From Sphingobacteriaceae bacterium (GTDB taxonomy: Bacteria; Bacillota; Sulfobacillia; Thermaerobacterales; RSA17): a DNA stretch of 34,450 nucleotides. The stretch's first letter is position 1. Each line of letters opens with the position of its first letter. The translations under genes were made by a program, and so were the position numbers. The DNA lies in NCBI GenBank assembly GCA_035303785.1, contig DATGRI010000021.1, positions 1-34,450 of the forward strand, given 5' to 3'. Below are positions 1-8,111 of this stretch, in pieces. The notes below the pieces were generated by a model. The model ran no database searches. It worked only from the letters and a program-made list of their open reading frames with translations, and was not told the DNA's origin.

Positions 1-1
1 C

Positions 2-1030
2 ATCGGCATCTGGGGCGGTGAGCAGCGGGAGTTCGCCGCTCTGAAGTTCTTCATCTACACCATGGTGGGCTCCGTCATCATGCTGGTGGGCTTCATCGCC
101 TTGTACATCCTGACCGGGTCCACCACCTTCAACATCGTGGAGATGTACAGCCTGGCGCCGGCCATGATTTCCCCGGCGGCCCAGAAGGCCATCTTCCTGG
201 CCCTGTTCCTGGGCTTCGCCGTCAAGGTGCCGGTGGTGCCCTTCCATACCTGGCTGCCCCTGGCCCACGTGGAAGCCCCCACTCCCATCAGTGTGCTGCT
301 GGCAGCCATCATGCTGAAGACCGGCGGCTACGGCTTCCTGCGCATCACCCACCCCACCCTGCCTGAAGCCGCATCCTCCTACGCCTACCTGTTCGGCGTG
401 CTGGGCGTCGTCGCCATCGTGTACGGCGCCCTGACGGCCCTGGCCCAGCGGGACTTCAAGCGCCTGGTGGCCTACTCCAGTGTGGCCCATATGGGCTACA
501 CCGTGCTGGGCATCGGCGCCGGCACCCAGGAAGGCCTCATGGGAGCCATGTTCGGCATGATCTCCCACGGCGTCATCTCCGCCATGCTGTTCATCCTGGT
601 GGGGGTTTACTACGAGCGTACGGGAACCCGGGATCTGCACCGGCTGGGCGGCCTCTTCGGGCCCATGCCCTTCGCCGGCTCCATCCTGGCCTTCGCGGCC
701 TTCGCCAACTTGGGGCTGCCGGGCCTGTCCGGGTTCATTTCGGAGTTCTTTACCCTGGTAGGGACCTTCCCCGTCTGGCGCAACCTGGTCTACACCGCCT
801 TGATCGGCCTGGTCCTGACGGCGGCCTTCAACCTGGTGGCCCTGCGGCGGGTGCTTATGGGTCCCACGTCCGCGGAACACGCCCAGTTGCCTGACTTGAA
901 GGGGTACGAGAAGGTCACCCTGCTGCCCTTGGCGGCCTTCACCATCCTGCTGGGCGTATACCCCATGATCATGTTCCGGCTCTTCGACATCCGGTTGGCT
1001 GAACTGGTAGCCTTGCTGGCCGGGTCCTAG
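2..1030 (+). CDS. nuoM: NADH-quinone oxidoreductase subunit M (5' truncated by the window)
   Basis: This is the proton-pumping, antiporter-like membrane subunit M of respiratory Complex I, which moves protons while electrons pass from NADH to quinone. The reading frame is open from base 2, and the residues before the first ATG at 62 (ending KFFIYT) already match the family, so the true start lies outside the window. About 342 of the usual 480-540 residues are present. The antiporter core VKVPVVPFHTWLPLAH followed by EAPTPISVLLAAIMLKTGGYG holds the conserved lysines of the proton channel. Many hydrophobic helices follow. nuoN lies 24 bases downstream with its own AGGAGG site, as expected for the end of a nuo operon. 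Confident. Confidence 0.95.
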   Translation: MGIWGGEQREFAALKFFIYTMVGSVIMLVGFIALYILTGSTTFNIVEMYSLAPAMISPAAQKAIFLALFLGFAVKVPVVPFHTWLPLAHVEAPTPISVLLAAIMLKTGGYGFLRITHPTLPEAASSYAYLFGVLGVVAIVYGALTALAQRDFKRLVAYSSVAHMGYTVLGIGAGTQEGLMGAMFGMISHGVISAMLFILVGVYYERTGTRDLHRLGGLFGPMPFAGSILAFAAFANLGLPGLSGFISEFFTLVGTFPVWRNLVYTALIGLVLTAAFNLVALRRVLMGPTSAEHAQLPDLKGYEKVTLLPLAAFTILLGVYPMIMFRLFDIRLAELVALLAGS

Positions 1031-1054
1031 GCCGCGCAGGAGGAGGTAAGAGCC

Positions 1055-2581
1055 ATGGCAGAGTTTACGGCAACGGTAGTGCAGCAACTGCCCAGCATCA
1101 TGCCCGAGCTGGTGCTGGCCGTTGGCGCCATCGTCCTCCTGGCCTTGGACCTGTGGACCAAGCCCGAGAGCAAGGTCCTCCTCAGCGACCTGGCCGCCGC
1201 CATCGTAGTGGTGGCCCTGGCGGCCTTGCTCTGGAGCACCGACTTCGGGCGGACACCGGTGCTGGGGGGCATGTTCTTCGCCGACCGCTTCAGCATCTTC
1301 CTGCGGGCGGTGCTGTACAGCGGCCTGCTCCTGGTCTACCTGATGGGCCAGGGCTACCTGCGGCGCAACAACGTGCCCCAAGGGGAGTACTTGGTGCTCC
1401 TCATGTTCGCCACCATAGGCACGGCCTTCATGGTGGGCGCGGCGGATCTCATCGCCTTCTATCTGGGGCTTGAGGTGCTGTCTATCGCTTCGTACGTGCT
1501 GGCCGGCCTGCGCCTGGGCAATCACAAGTCCCAGGAGGCCGCTCTCAAGTACTTCCTCAACGGCGGCCTGTCGTCGGCCATCATTCTGTTCGGTCTGTCC
1601 TTGCTCTTCGGCCTGACGGGCACCACCGCCCTGCAGGAAATGGCCGGCGCCCTCGCCGCTGGCGGCACCCAGACGGCGGTGCTGGCCACGGCCCTGGCCT
1701 TCGTCATCGGCGGGCTGGGCTTCAAGGTGGCGGCCGTGCCCTTCCACTTGTGGGTACCCGATACTTATGAAGGTTCGCCCACGCCCGTCACGGCATTCCT
1801 GTCGGTGATCTCCAAGGGCGCTGCCTTCGGAGCGGCCCTGCGGATCTTCTACGTGGGCCTGGCCCCCGTCATGGGCTCCTGGACGGCGGGGTTCGCCCTG
1901 CTGTCGGCCATTACCATGCTGGTGGGCAACGTATCGGCCTTGCATCAAGACAACGTGAAGCGCCTCCTGGGCTACTCCTCCATCGCCCAGGCGGGCTACA
2001 TCCTCATCTCCCTGGCGGCGGGCACCCGGGAAGGAATGGCGGCAGGCCTCTTCTACATCCTGGCTTATCTGTTCACCAACCTGGGCGCCTTCGCTGTGGT
2101 GGTGGCGGTCAGCAACGACACCGGCTCCGACCACCTGGACGCCTTCAGGGGGCTGAGCCGGCGCAACGGCTTCCTGGCCGGGGCCATGGTGCTCTTCGCC
2201 CTGTCCCTGGTGGGCGTGCCCTTCACGGCGGGTTTCTTCGGCAAGCTGTACCTCATGCGGGCCGGTCTGGACGCAGGCCTGAACTGGCTGGTCATCTGGA
2301 CGGCCATCAACAGCGTCATTTCCGTGGGCTACTACTTCAAGATCATCCAGGCCATGTACCTGCGGAAATATGAGCCGGCGCTCGAGACCACGGTGCTGGG
2401 CGCCGGGGACCATCCCCCGGCCATGGCCGGCGGCTCCCGTGAAGAGAATGACGCCGTGCCTCCCCTGCGACCGGGGAGGCCCGTCATGGTGACGGTGTTC
2501 ATCGCCCTGGCGGGCACCGTCCTCATCGGCACCATGCCCATTTTCATCGAATGGGCCGGCCTTGCCGCCCTGGTGCCATAA
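1055..2581 (+). CDS. nuoN: NADH-quinone oxidoreductase subunit N
   Basis: This is the second antiporter-like proton-pumping subunit of Complex I, a membrane protein of 508 residues and of normal length for the family. The channel motif FKVAAVPFHLWVPDTYEG followed by SPTPVTAFLSVISKGAAF is clear, and about 14 hydrophobic helices can be followed. The ATG at 1055 is preceded by AGGAGG at about 1039-1045, ending ten bases before it. Residues about 435-475, between the last two helices, are a loop rich in Pro, Gly and charge (around HPPAMAGGSREEND). nuoN is the last gene of the nuo operon here, and a terminator-like hairpin follows. Confidence 0.95.
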   Translation: MAEFTATVVQQLPSIMPELVLAVGAIVLLALDLWTKPESKVLLSDLAAAIVVVALAALLWSTDFGRTPVLGGMFFADRFSIFLRAVLYSGLLLVYLMGQGYLRRNNVPQGEYLVLLMFATIGTAFMVGAADLIAFYLGLEVLSIASYVLAGLRLGNHKSQEAALKYFLNGGLSSAIILFGLSLLFGLTGTTALQEMAGALAAGGTQTAVLATALAFVIGGLGFKVAAVPFHLWVPDTYEGSPTPVTAFLSVISKGAAFGAALRIFYVGLAPVMGSWTAGFALLSAITMLVGNVSALHQDNVKRLLGYSSIAQAGYILISLAAGTREGMAAGLFYILAYLFTNLGAFAVVVAVSNDTGSDHLDAFRGLSRRNGFLAGAMVLFALSLVGVPFTAGFFGKLYLMRAGLDAGLNWLVIWTAINSVISVGYYFKIIQAMYLRKYEPALETTVLGAGDHPPAMAGGSREENDAVPPLRPGRPVMVTVFIALAGTVLIGTMPIFIEWAGLAALVP

Positions 2582-2647
2582 GAGCCCTTGGACAGGCATT
2601 CAACAGCAATCGGCTGCCTGGCGGCGGCTCCGGCCGTTCCTTGGGAT

Positions 2648-2666
2648 CGGCGGGGCCGCCGTTTTT
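2648..2666 (+). terminator. Rho-independent terminator after nuoN
   Basis: A GC-only inverted repeat (CGGCG, loop GGGC, CGCCG) is followed directly by five T residues at 2662-2666. It lies about 67 bases after the nuoN stop and before the nrdR regulatory region, so it probably ends the nuo transcript. Confidence 0.7.
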
Positions 2667-2810
2667 GGTGGGACGGGTTGTTGCACTTTTTGCCCGGGTA
2701 GCAGGCCCTAGGGAAACCGGCCCTTTTGCCCCCTGCGAAATGCTGCCAAAAATCTATTCCCGCCGGCAGGAATGTCCCCTCCAGGGGCAGAATGTTTGCC
2801 CTGCCACAAA

Positions 2811-2858
2811 ACACAATATATTGTGTTAGCCTGTGGATAACTTCACAATATCTTGGCG
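2811..2858 (+). promoter_or_regulatory. Pair of NrdR boxes in front of nrdR-nrdJ
   Basis: ACACAATATATTGTGT at 2811-2826 is a perfect 16-bp palindrome and matches the known NrdR-box pattern. A weaker copy at 2843-2858 (TCACAATATCTTGGCG) agrees with it at 11 of 16 positions. The two starts are 32 bp apart, leaving a 16-bp gap, so both sites face the same side of the helix, as in known tandem NrdR boxes. The pair sits 27-74 bases before the nrdR start, which implies that NrdR represses its own operon when dATP is high. The AT-rich stretch stands out sharply from the GC-rich surroundings. Confidence 0.85.
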
Positions 2859-2884
2859 ATATCTTGGCGCAAGGGGGCACGGCT

Positions 2885-3346
2885 GTGCGCTGTCCCGTTT
2901 GCCGCCACCCCGACAGCCGGGTGCTGGATTCCCGCCCGACGGAAGAAGGGGCGGTCATCCGCCGCCGCCGGGAGTGCACGGCACCCGATTGCCGGGAGCG
3001 GTGGACCACCTACGAAAAGATGGAGGTCACTCCCCTGTGGGTCGTGAAGAAGGACGGCCGCCGGGAAATGTTCGACCGGGACAAGATCCTGAACGGCCTC
3101 CTCATCGCCGCCGAAAAGCGGCCCGTGGCCTTGGAGGCCCTGCAGGATCTGGCCGCCGATGTGGAGCGGGAATTGCGCAGCCGTTTCGAGCGGGAAGTGG
3201 ACAGCCGGCTTATCGGCGAGCTGGTCATGGAGCGCCTCCGCCACGTGGATGAAGTGGCGTATGTGCGGTTCGCCTCGGTGTACCGGCAGTTCCGCGACTT
3301 GGAGACCTTCCGCCGGGAATTGGAGAAATTGCTGTCCAACAGCTAG
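2885..3346 (+). CDS. nrdR: Transcriptional repressor NrdR
   Basis: NrdR is a nucleotide-sensing repressor of ribonucleotide reductase genes. It has an N-terminal zinc ribbon that binds NrdR boxes and an ATP-cone that senses ATP/dATP. I take the GTG at 2885, with AAGGGGG at 2871-2877, giving 153 residues, the normal length; upstream in-frame ATGs would add non-homologous residues. The ribbon has C3-x2-C6 and then RRRREC with C31 and C36. The usual second pair is C-x2-C, here C-x4-C, a two-residue insertion. The ATP-cone runs from about residue 48 to 138 ([17 protein letters not shown]...). The gene lies 11 bases ahead of nrdJ and behind two NrdR boxes. Confidence 0.95.
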   Translation: MRCPVCRHPDSRVLDSRPTEEGAVIRRRRECTAPDCRERWTTYEKMEVTPLWVVKKDGRREMFDRDKILNGLLIAAEKRPVALEALQDLAADVERELRSRFEREVDSRLIGELVMERLRHVDEVAYVRFASVYRQFRDLETFRRELEKLLSNS

Positions 3347-3357
3347 GGGGACACAAA

Positions 3358-6300
3358 TTGCCGGTAAGGGGGCATGGTAATTTGGAGCTTGAAGGCATTC
3401 GCCGGGATGTTTTCCTGGACCGGTACAGCATGAAGGATCCCGATACGGGGGAGCCGGTGGAGACGTCGCCGGCGCAGATGTGGGACCGGGTGGCCCGGGC
3501 CATTGCGGCGGAGGAGAAGCCTGAAGACCGGGAGTACTGGGAAGGCCGGTTCCGCAAGGCCCTGCAGGATTTCAAGTTTGTGCCGGGCGGCCGCATCCTG
3601 GCCGGCGCCGGCACGGGCCATGGGGTGACTTTTTACAATTGCATGCCCCCTGATCAAGAAGTTTTGACGCCGGAAGGCTATCGTCCCATCGGCCTGCTGC
3701 GGGTGGGGGACCAGGTCATCACCCACCGGGGGCGTCCCCGGACCATCACCCATGTTTTCAGCCGGGAGACGGAGGAGACGGTCTACCACATCCGGGCCGC
3801 CAAGCTGGGCTTCGATGATCTGCGGCTGACGGGGGAGCACCCGGTTCTGGCCCTCCGGGCCGAGTGGGTGGACAAGCAGGGCGGCCGGGGCGGCATCACC
3901 GTGCGCCGGGAGCCCGAATGGATTCCCGCCCGGGAACTGCGGGTGGGCGATTACGTGGCCGCGGGCTACCGGGCGTGCACCAACGACAATTTCCACTACG
4001 AAGTGGATATGGACGACTACATCCGCCGGCCCTCCGGCGCCGATGACGACGGCGGGCCCGCCGGCGAGACCCGGGGGAAGACCAGCCTGGCCACCAAGGT
4101 CAAGGTGGACGAGGACTTCATGCTCCTGGTGGGCCATTACCTGGGCGGCGGCTCCCTGGTGCACCGCCCCGACGGCCAAGGCCCCGCCGGCATCCAGTTC
4201 ACCATCCCGGACCGGCAGATTCAATGGGCCGGCCAGGTGGCCCGGATCATCGAAGAGAAGTTCGGCGTCCAGCCGGTGCAGTGGTTGGTGGATGAGCAGC
4301 GGGCCGTGAAGGTAGCGGCTTTTTCCGAGACCTTGGGGCAGTTTTTCAGTGCCTATTGCGGCGGCCGCTTCAAGCCCGGCCGGATTCCCCAGGATCTGTA
4401 CACCCTGCCCAACCACCTGACCATGGCCCTGCTCCGGGGGCTGTTCCGCAGCGCCGGCTCCGCTTCAGTGCAGGGCCGCCAGAAGACCATCGGGCTCCGG
4501 CTGGCCGACCGGGAGCTGGCGGTGCAGGCCCACCAGCTGCTGCTGAAAAACGGCTATTTCTTCTCCATTTCCGAAACCGCCGGCGTCGGCCGGGGCGGCT
4601 GCCGCCTCACCGCCGGGCCCGGCGAGGCCGCCCTGCTGTTTGAAGATTTCTTCGGTAAGACCGTCAGCACCCTGGGGCACAACCGGAAGCATTACTTCGA
4701 GTACGGCGGCCACAAGTGGGTGCGCATCCGGGCCATCGAAGAGGAGCACTACACCGGCACCGTCTTCGACCTGGAGGTGGAGGAGGACCACTCCTTCGTC
4801 AGCGCCGGCATCGTCGTCTCCAACTGCTACGTCATCCCCAGCCCTGAGGATTCCCGCAAGGGCATTCTGGACAACGTGGCCCTCATGGTGGAGATCATGT
4901 CCCGGGGCGGCGGCGTGGGCGTCAACCTGTCCAGCCTGCGGCCCAGGGGCACCTTCGTCAAAGGGGTCAACGGCACGGCCAGCGGCCCCGTCTCCTGGGC
5001 CGAGGTTTACAGCACCGCCACGGGCAGCGTCATCCAGGGAGGCAGCCGGCGGGGCGCCCTGATGCTCATGCTGGACGACGACCACCCCGACGTGGAAGAG
5101 TTCATCAACGTAAAGCGGGACCTGTCCAAGATCACCAACGCCAACCTGTCGGTGTGCGTGTCCGACCGGTTCATGGAGGCGGTGAAGCAGGACGCCGACT
5201 GGGAGCTGAAGTGGGGTGGCAAGGTCTACAAGACCATCCGCGCCCGGGATCTTTGGGATTCCATCTGCCAGGCGGCCTGGGCCTCGGGGGAGCCGGGCGT
5301 GGTGTTCATGGAGCGCTACCAGAAGTGGTCCAACACCTGGTACTGCGAGGAAATCCGCTGCGTGAACCCGTGCGGCGAGCAGGGGCTGGGCCCGTGGGGC
5401 GTGTGCAACCTGGGGGCCATCAACCTGGCTGCCTTCGTCCACGACGGGCAGGTGGACTGGGAAGGGCTCAAGGAGACCACCCGCATCGCCACCCGCTTCC
5501 TGGACAACGTCATCGAGGCCACCGAGTACTTCTTCCCCGAGAACGAACAGGTGCAGCGGTTCGGCATCCGGCGGACGGGCCTGGGCACCATGGGCCTGGC
5601 CGATGCCTTGATTAAGCTGGGCATCCGCTACGGCAGCCAGGAGGCCATCGAGCTGACGGAGCGGTTTTTCCGCACCATGCGGGACGAGGCCTACCGCACC
5701 TCGGCCCTCCTGGCAGCGGAGAAGGGCCCGGCGCCGGCCTTCGACCGGGAGAAGTACATGCAGGGCGTCTTCATCCGCAGGCTGCCCCAGGACATTCAAA
5801 ACTTGATCCAGCAGCACGGCATCCGGAACCTGGTCCTGCTGACCCAGGCGCCCACGGGCACCACCAGCCTGCTGGCCGGGGTGACGTCGGGCATCGAGCC
5901 GGTGTTTGCCTTCTCCTTCGTGCGGAAGGACCGGACGGGCACCCACGTGGTCTACCACGACCTGTACAAGGAGTGGCGGGAGGCCAATCCGGGGGCGGAG
6001 CCGCCCGACTACTTCGTCACCGCCGACCAGCTGACGCCCCAGGAGCACGTGCGCATGCAGGCGGCGGTGCAGAAGTACGTGGACAGCTCCATCAGCAAGA
6101 CCGTCAACGCTCCCCGGGACCACACCGTGGAGGAAGTGAAGACCCTGTACACCCTGGCTTACGAGCTGGGGTGCAAGGGCGTCACCTACTTCCGGGACGG
6201 CTGCCGGGACGCCGTCTTGACCAAGCTGGAGGACGACGAGCCCAAGGAGGCGGCCGGGGAGGAGAAGGCGGCCCAGGGGGCGGCGGCGGGAGCGGCCGCG

Positions 6301-7038
6301 GCGCCTGTCGGGGTCAACGCCGGCACCGGCGACGGCCCGCTGCGGGTCAACGGCACCTGGGGCCAGATCCGGCCCATTCCCCGCCCGGCCCAGCTCCGGG
6401 GGGTCACCATGCGCCGGGAGACGCCCCTGGGCAACTTGTACCTGACCTTGAACACGTACCACGGCCGGCCCTTCGAGATGTTCGCCCAGATCGGCAAGGC
6501 GGGCAGCGATGTGACGGCCTTCACCGAGGCCATCGCCCGGCTGGTTTCCCTGGCTTTCCGCTGCGGGGTGGACCCGAAGGAGGTCATCGACCAGTTGTCG
6601 GCCATCGGAGGCAGCCGGACCGTAGGCTTCGGCATCCACCGGGTGCGCTCGGTGCCCGACGCCATGGCCATCGCCTTGTCCGAGTACCTGGCGGGGGGCG
6701 GGCCTGCCGACGGTGAAGGCCAGACGAGCCTGTTCACCGACGGCGCCGGCGAAACCGCCGGGCGGGAAGGCGACCAGGGTGCCGCCGCCGGCGACCGGGG
6801 CGCCGTGGCCACTGCCGCCCAGGGCGGCGGCCAAGCCCCGGGGCAGGCCAACGCCCAGGGCCAGGCCAATGCCAATGCGGCAGGGCCGGCTGTGGGCATG
6901 GAGATGGAAGAAATCATCGGCGGCAACGGCCACGGCCCGACGGCCAGCTTCAACCTGTGCCCCGATTGCGGCTCTTACGCCTTCGTCTACCAGGAAGGCT
7001 GCGCCACCTGCCTGGCCTGCGGCCACTCGGAGTGCTAG
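3358..7038 (+). CDS. nrdJ: Class II (B12-dependent) ribonucleoside-diphosphate reductase with an intein
   Basis: The enzyme makes deoxyribonucleotides from ribonucleotides using adenosylcobalamin to start radical chemistry. The precursor has 1226 residues; removing the intein (residues 95-489) leaves 831. Extein motifs are FYN/CYVIPSPEDS at the splice site, NPCGEQ with active-site C672 and E674 (precursor numbering), and APTGTTSLLAG. Two Ala/Gly-rich linkers (about 958-990 and 1121-1192) flank the C-terminal NrdJ domain. The tail carries C1201, C1204, C1215, C1218, C1221 and the terminal C1226, a zinc-ribbon or redox-shuttle tail typical of NrdJ. The TTG at 3358 follows AGGGGG at 3345-3350. 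A second in-frame TTG at 3382 follows AAGGGGG at 3366-3372 and is equally possible. Co-transcribed with nrdR. Confidence 0.95.
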   Translation: MPVRGHGNLELEGIRRDVFLDRYSMKDPDTGEPVETSPAQMWDRVARAIAAEEKPEDREYWEGRFRKALQDFKFVPGGRILAGAGTGHGVTFYNCMPPDQEVLTPEGYRPIGLLRVGDQVITHRGRPRTITHVFSRETEETVYHIRAAKLGFDDLRLTGEHPVLALRAEWVDKQGGRGGITVRREPEWIPARELRVGDYVAAGYRACTNDNFHYEVDMDDYIRRPSGADDDGGPAGETRGKTSLATKVKVDEDFMLLVGHYLGGGSLVHRPDGQGPAGIQFTIPDRQIQWAGQVARIIEEKFGVQPVQWLVDEQRAVKVAAFSETLGQFFSAYCGGRFKPGRIPQDLYTLPNHLTMALLRGLFRSAGSASVQGRQKTIGLRLADRELAVQAHQLLLKNGYFFSISETAGVGRGGCRLTAGPGEAALLFEDFFGKTVSTLGHNRKHYFEYGGHKWVRIRAIEEEHYTGTVFDLEVEEDHSFVSAGIVVSNCYVIPSPEDSRKGILDNVALMVEIMSRGGGVGVNLSSLRPRGTFVKGVNGTASGPVSWAEVYSTATGSVIQGGSRRGALMLMLDDDHPDVEEFINVKRDLSKITNANLSVCVSDRFMEAVKQDADWELKWGGKVYKTIRARDLWDSICQAAWASGEPGVVFMERYQKWSNTWYCEEIRCVNPCGEQGLGPWGVCNLGAINLAAFVHDGQVDWEGLKETTRIATRFLDNVIEATEYFFPENEQVQRFGIRRTGLGTMGLADALIKLGIRYGSQEAIELTERFFRTMRDEAYRTSALLAAEKGPAPAFDREKYMQGVFIRRLPQDIQNLIQQHGIRNLVLLTQAPTGTTSLLAGVTSGIEPVFAFSFVRKDRTGTHVVYHDLYKEWREANPGAEPPDYFVTADQLTPQEHVRMQAAVQKYVDSSISKTVNAPRDHTVEEVKTLYTLAYELGCKGVTYFRDGCRDAVLTKLEDDEPKEAAGEEKAAQGAAAGAAAAPVGVNAGTGDGPLRVNGTWGQIRPIPRPAQLRGVTMRRETPLGNLYLTLNTYHGRPFEMFAQIGKAGSDVTAFTEAIARLVSLAFRCGVDPKEVIDQLSAIGGSRTVGFGIHRVRSVPDAMAIALSEYLAGGGPADGEGQTSLFTDGAGETAGREGDQGAAAGDRGAVATAAQGGGQAPGQANAQGQANANAAGPAVGMEMEEIIGGNGHGPTASFNLCPDCGSYAFVYQEGCATCLACGHSEC
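3640..4824 (+). other. Intein inside NrdJ (395 residues, LAGLIDADG type, degenerate)
   Basis: This in-frame protein-splicing element interrupts the conserved FYN/CYVIP segment of NrdJ. It begins with Cys (block A: C-MPPDQEVLTPEGYRPIG, then L-RVGDQV). Block B has T158-G-E-H161. Block F has FDLEV with D471 and EEDHSF with H478. It ends VVSN followed by the extein Cys490. The usual penultimate His is Ser488. The central domain is of LAGLIDADG type, but motif 1 reads LVGHYLGGG (4126-4152) and motif 2 reads LRGLFRSAG (4432-4458), so both catalytic acidic residues are replaced (Gly, Ala). Splicing should be possible, since C1, the TxxH motif, Asn and C+1 are intact, while DNA cleavage is probably lost. 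Boundaries rest on the block motifs and the continuity of the joined extein. Confidence 0.93.
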
Positions 7039-7089
7039 GGCCTGACCGGACCGGGCGCCGGCGGGCAGCTATAACGAGGCAAAGACGAT

Positions 7090-7121
7090 GGGGGGATATG
7101 CCCCGGGCATATCCCCCTCTG
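7090..7121 (+). terminator. Perfect GC-rich hairpin after nrdJ, likely terminator
   Basis: GGGGGATATGCCC at 7091-7103 is repeated in inverted form as GGGCATATCCCCC at 7105-7117, about 50 bases after the nrdJ stop. The trailing sequence TCTGCTTT is only mildly T-rich, so termination efficiency is uncertain. The position between two operons supports the call. Confidence 0.6.
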
Positions 7122-7172
7122 CTTTGATTGTGGCCCGTCCCGTGTCATGCTACGGTGTGGGGAGGACGGTGC

Positions 7173-8111
7173 TTGCCCACAATGATTGTCATTAAAGATG
7201 TAAAGAAGCGGTTCGGGGAGACGGTGGCCCTGGCGGGCATCGACCTGCATGTGGAGCGGGGCGAGATTTTCAGCCTGCTGGGCCCCAACGGCGCCGGCAA
7301 GACCACTTTGCTGCGGATCCTGACGACCTTGCTGCGGCCCGACCAGGGGGAAGCCCGGGTGGCGGGCTTCAGCGTCATCACCGAGCCCGACGAAGTGAGG
7401 CGGCGCATCGGCGTCACCTTCCAAGAACATGCCTTGGACCCCAACCTCACCGGCCGGGAAGTGCTGCTGGACTCGGGCGCCCTCCACGGCTTGAGCCGGG
7501 CGCGGGTGCTCCAGCGCATGGACGACCTGGCCGCCATCATCAACATGGACGAAGCCCTGGACCGCCGGGTGAAAACTTATTCCGGCGGCATGAAGCGGCG
7601 TCTGGAACTGGCCCGGGCCCTCCTGCCCGAGCCGGAGATTTTGTTTTTGGACGAGCCCACCCAAGGCCTGGATCCCCAGAACCGGCGGGCCCTATGGGAC
7701 CACCTGGAGGGGCTGAGCCGGGACGTGGGCATTACCATCTTTTTGACCACCCACTACATGGAGGAGGCGGAGCACCTGTCGCACCGGGTGGCCATCATGG
7801 ACCACGGCCGCATCCTGGCCCTGGGGCAGCCCAAGGAACTGGCCGCCGGCATCGGCGACGTCATCTACCTGCGGGGCGAGGGGGAGGGCAACGCCGCCGC
7901 CCAGGCCTTGTCGGGGGCTTCGTTTGTCCGCTGGGTGGAGCAGGGGGACGACGGGCTCCTGCGGGTGGCGGTGACCGACGGCGGCCGCGACCTGGTGGAC
8001 ACCATCACCACCGTGGCCGGCACCGGCTATGAAATCCGCGATGTGGAAATCCGGCGGCCGAGCCTGGATGAAGTGTTTCTCCGCCTTACGGGAAGGGGGC
8101 TGCGGGACTAG
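7173..8111 (+). CDS. ABC transporter ATP-binding protein (DrrA-like, ABC-2 exporter)
   Basis: This is the ATPase half of a two-gene ABC-2 exporter; the substrate cannot be read from sequence. The 312-residue protein has Walker A GPNGAGKTT at about residues 37-45, signature YSGGMKRRLELARAL near 136, Walker B ILFLDEPTQGLDP, and the H-loop TTHYMEEAE. The C-terminal extension of about 90 residues, ending RRPSLDEVFLRLTGRGL, is typical of DrrA/YadG-type ATPases. The TTG at 7173 follows GGGGAGGA at 7159-7166. The internal ATG at 7182 has no site at a suitable distance. The stop overlaps the permease start by one base, so the pair is translationally coupled. Confidence 0.9.
   Translation: MPTMIVIKDVKKRFGETVALAGIDLHVERGEIFSLLGPNGAGKTTLLRILTTLLRPDQGEARVAGFSVITEPDEVRRRIGVTFQEHALDPNLTGREVLLDSGALHGLSRARVLQRMDDLAAIINMDEALDRRVKTYSGGMKRRLELARALLPEPEILFLDEPTQGLDPQNRRALWDHLEGLSRDVGITIFLTTHYMEEAEHLSHRVAIMDHGRILALGQPKELAAGIGDVIYLRGEGEGNAAAQALSGASFVRWVEQGDDGLLRVAVTDGGRDLVDTITTVAGTGYEIRDVEIRRPSLDEVFLRLTGRGLRD

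Noticed and set aside
2690-2810. Possible cobalamin riboswitch before the B12-dependent reductase operon
   Set aside because: GGGAA (2711-2715) and CAGGA (2767-2771) recall parts of the consensus, but the central GCCCCCGCAACTGT-like core and the full B12 box are not met, and the distances are too short. The NrdR boxes explain the regulation. A covariance-model search would settle it.
2332-3009. Open frame of 225 codons on the minus strand between nuoN and nrdR
   Set aside because: It runs across the end of nuoN, the terminator and the NrdR boxes, and its product is low-complexity Arg/Ser/Gly-rich.
4465-7026. Open frame of 853 codons on the minus strand opposite nrdJ
   Set aside because: It lies wholly within nrdJ, its translation is compositionally biased (Gly, Ala, Val, His, Gln rich) with no motif, and long antisense frames are expected in very GC-rich genes.
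7035-7664. Minus-strand frame of 209 codons opposite the ABC ATPase start
   Set aside because: It covers the well-supported Walker A region and the terminator hairpin and shows no motif.
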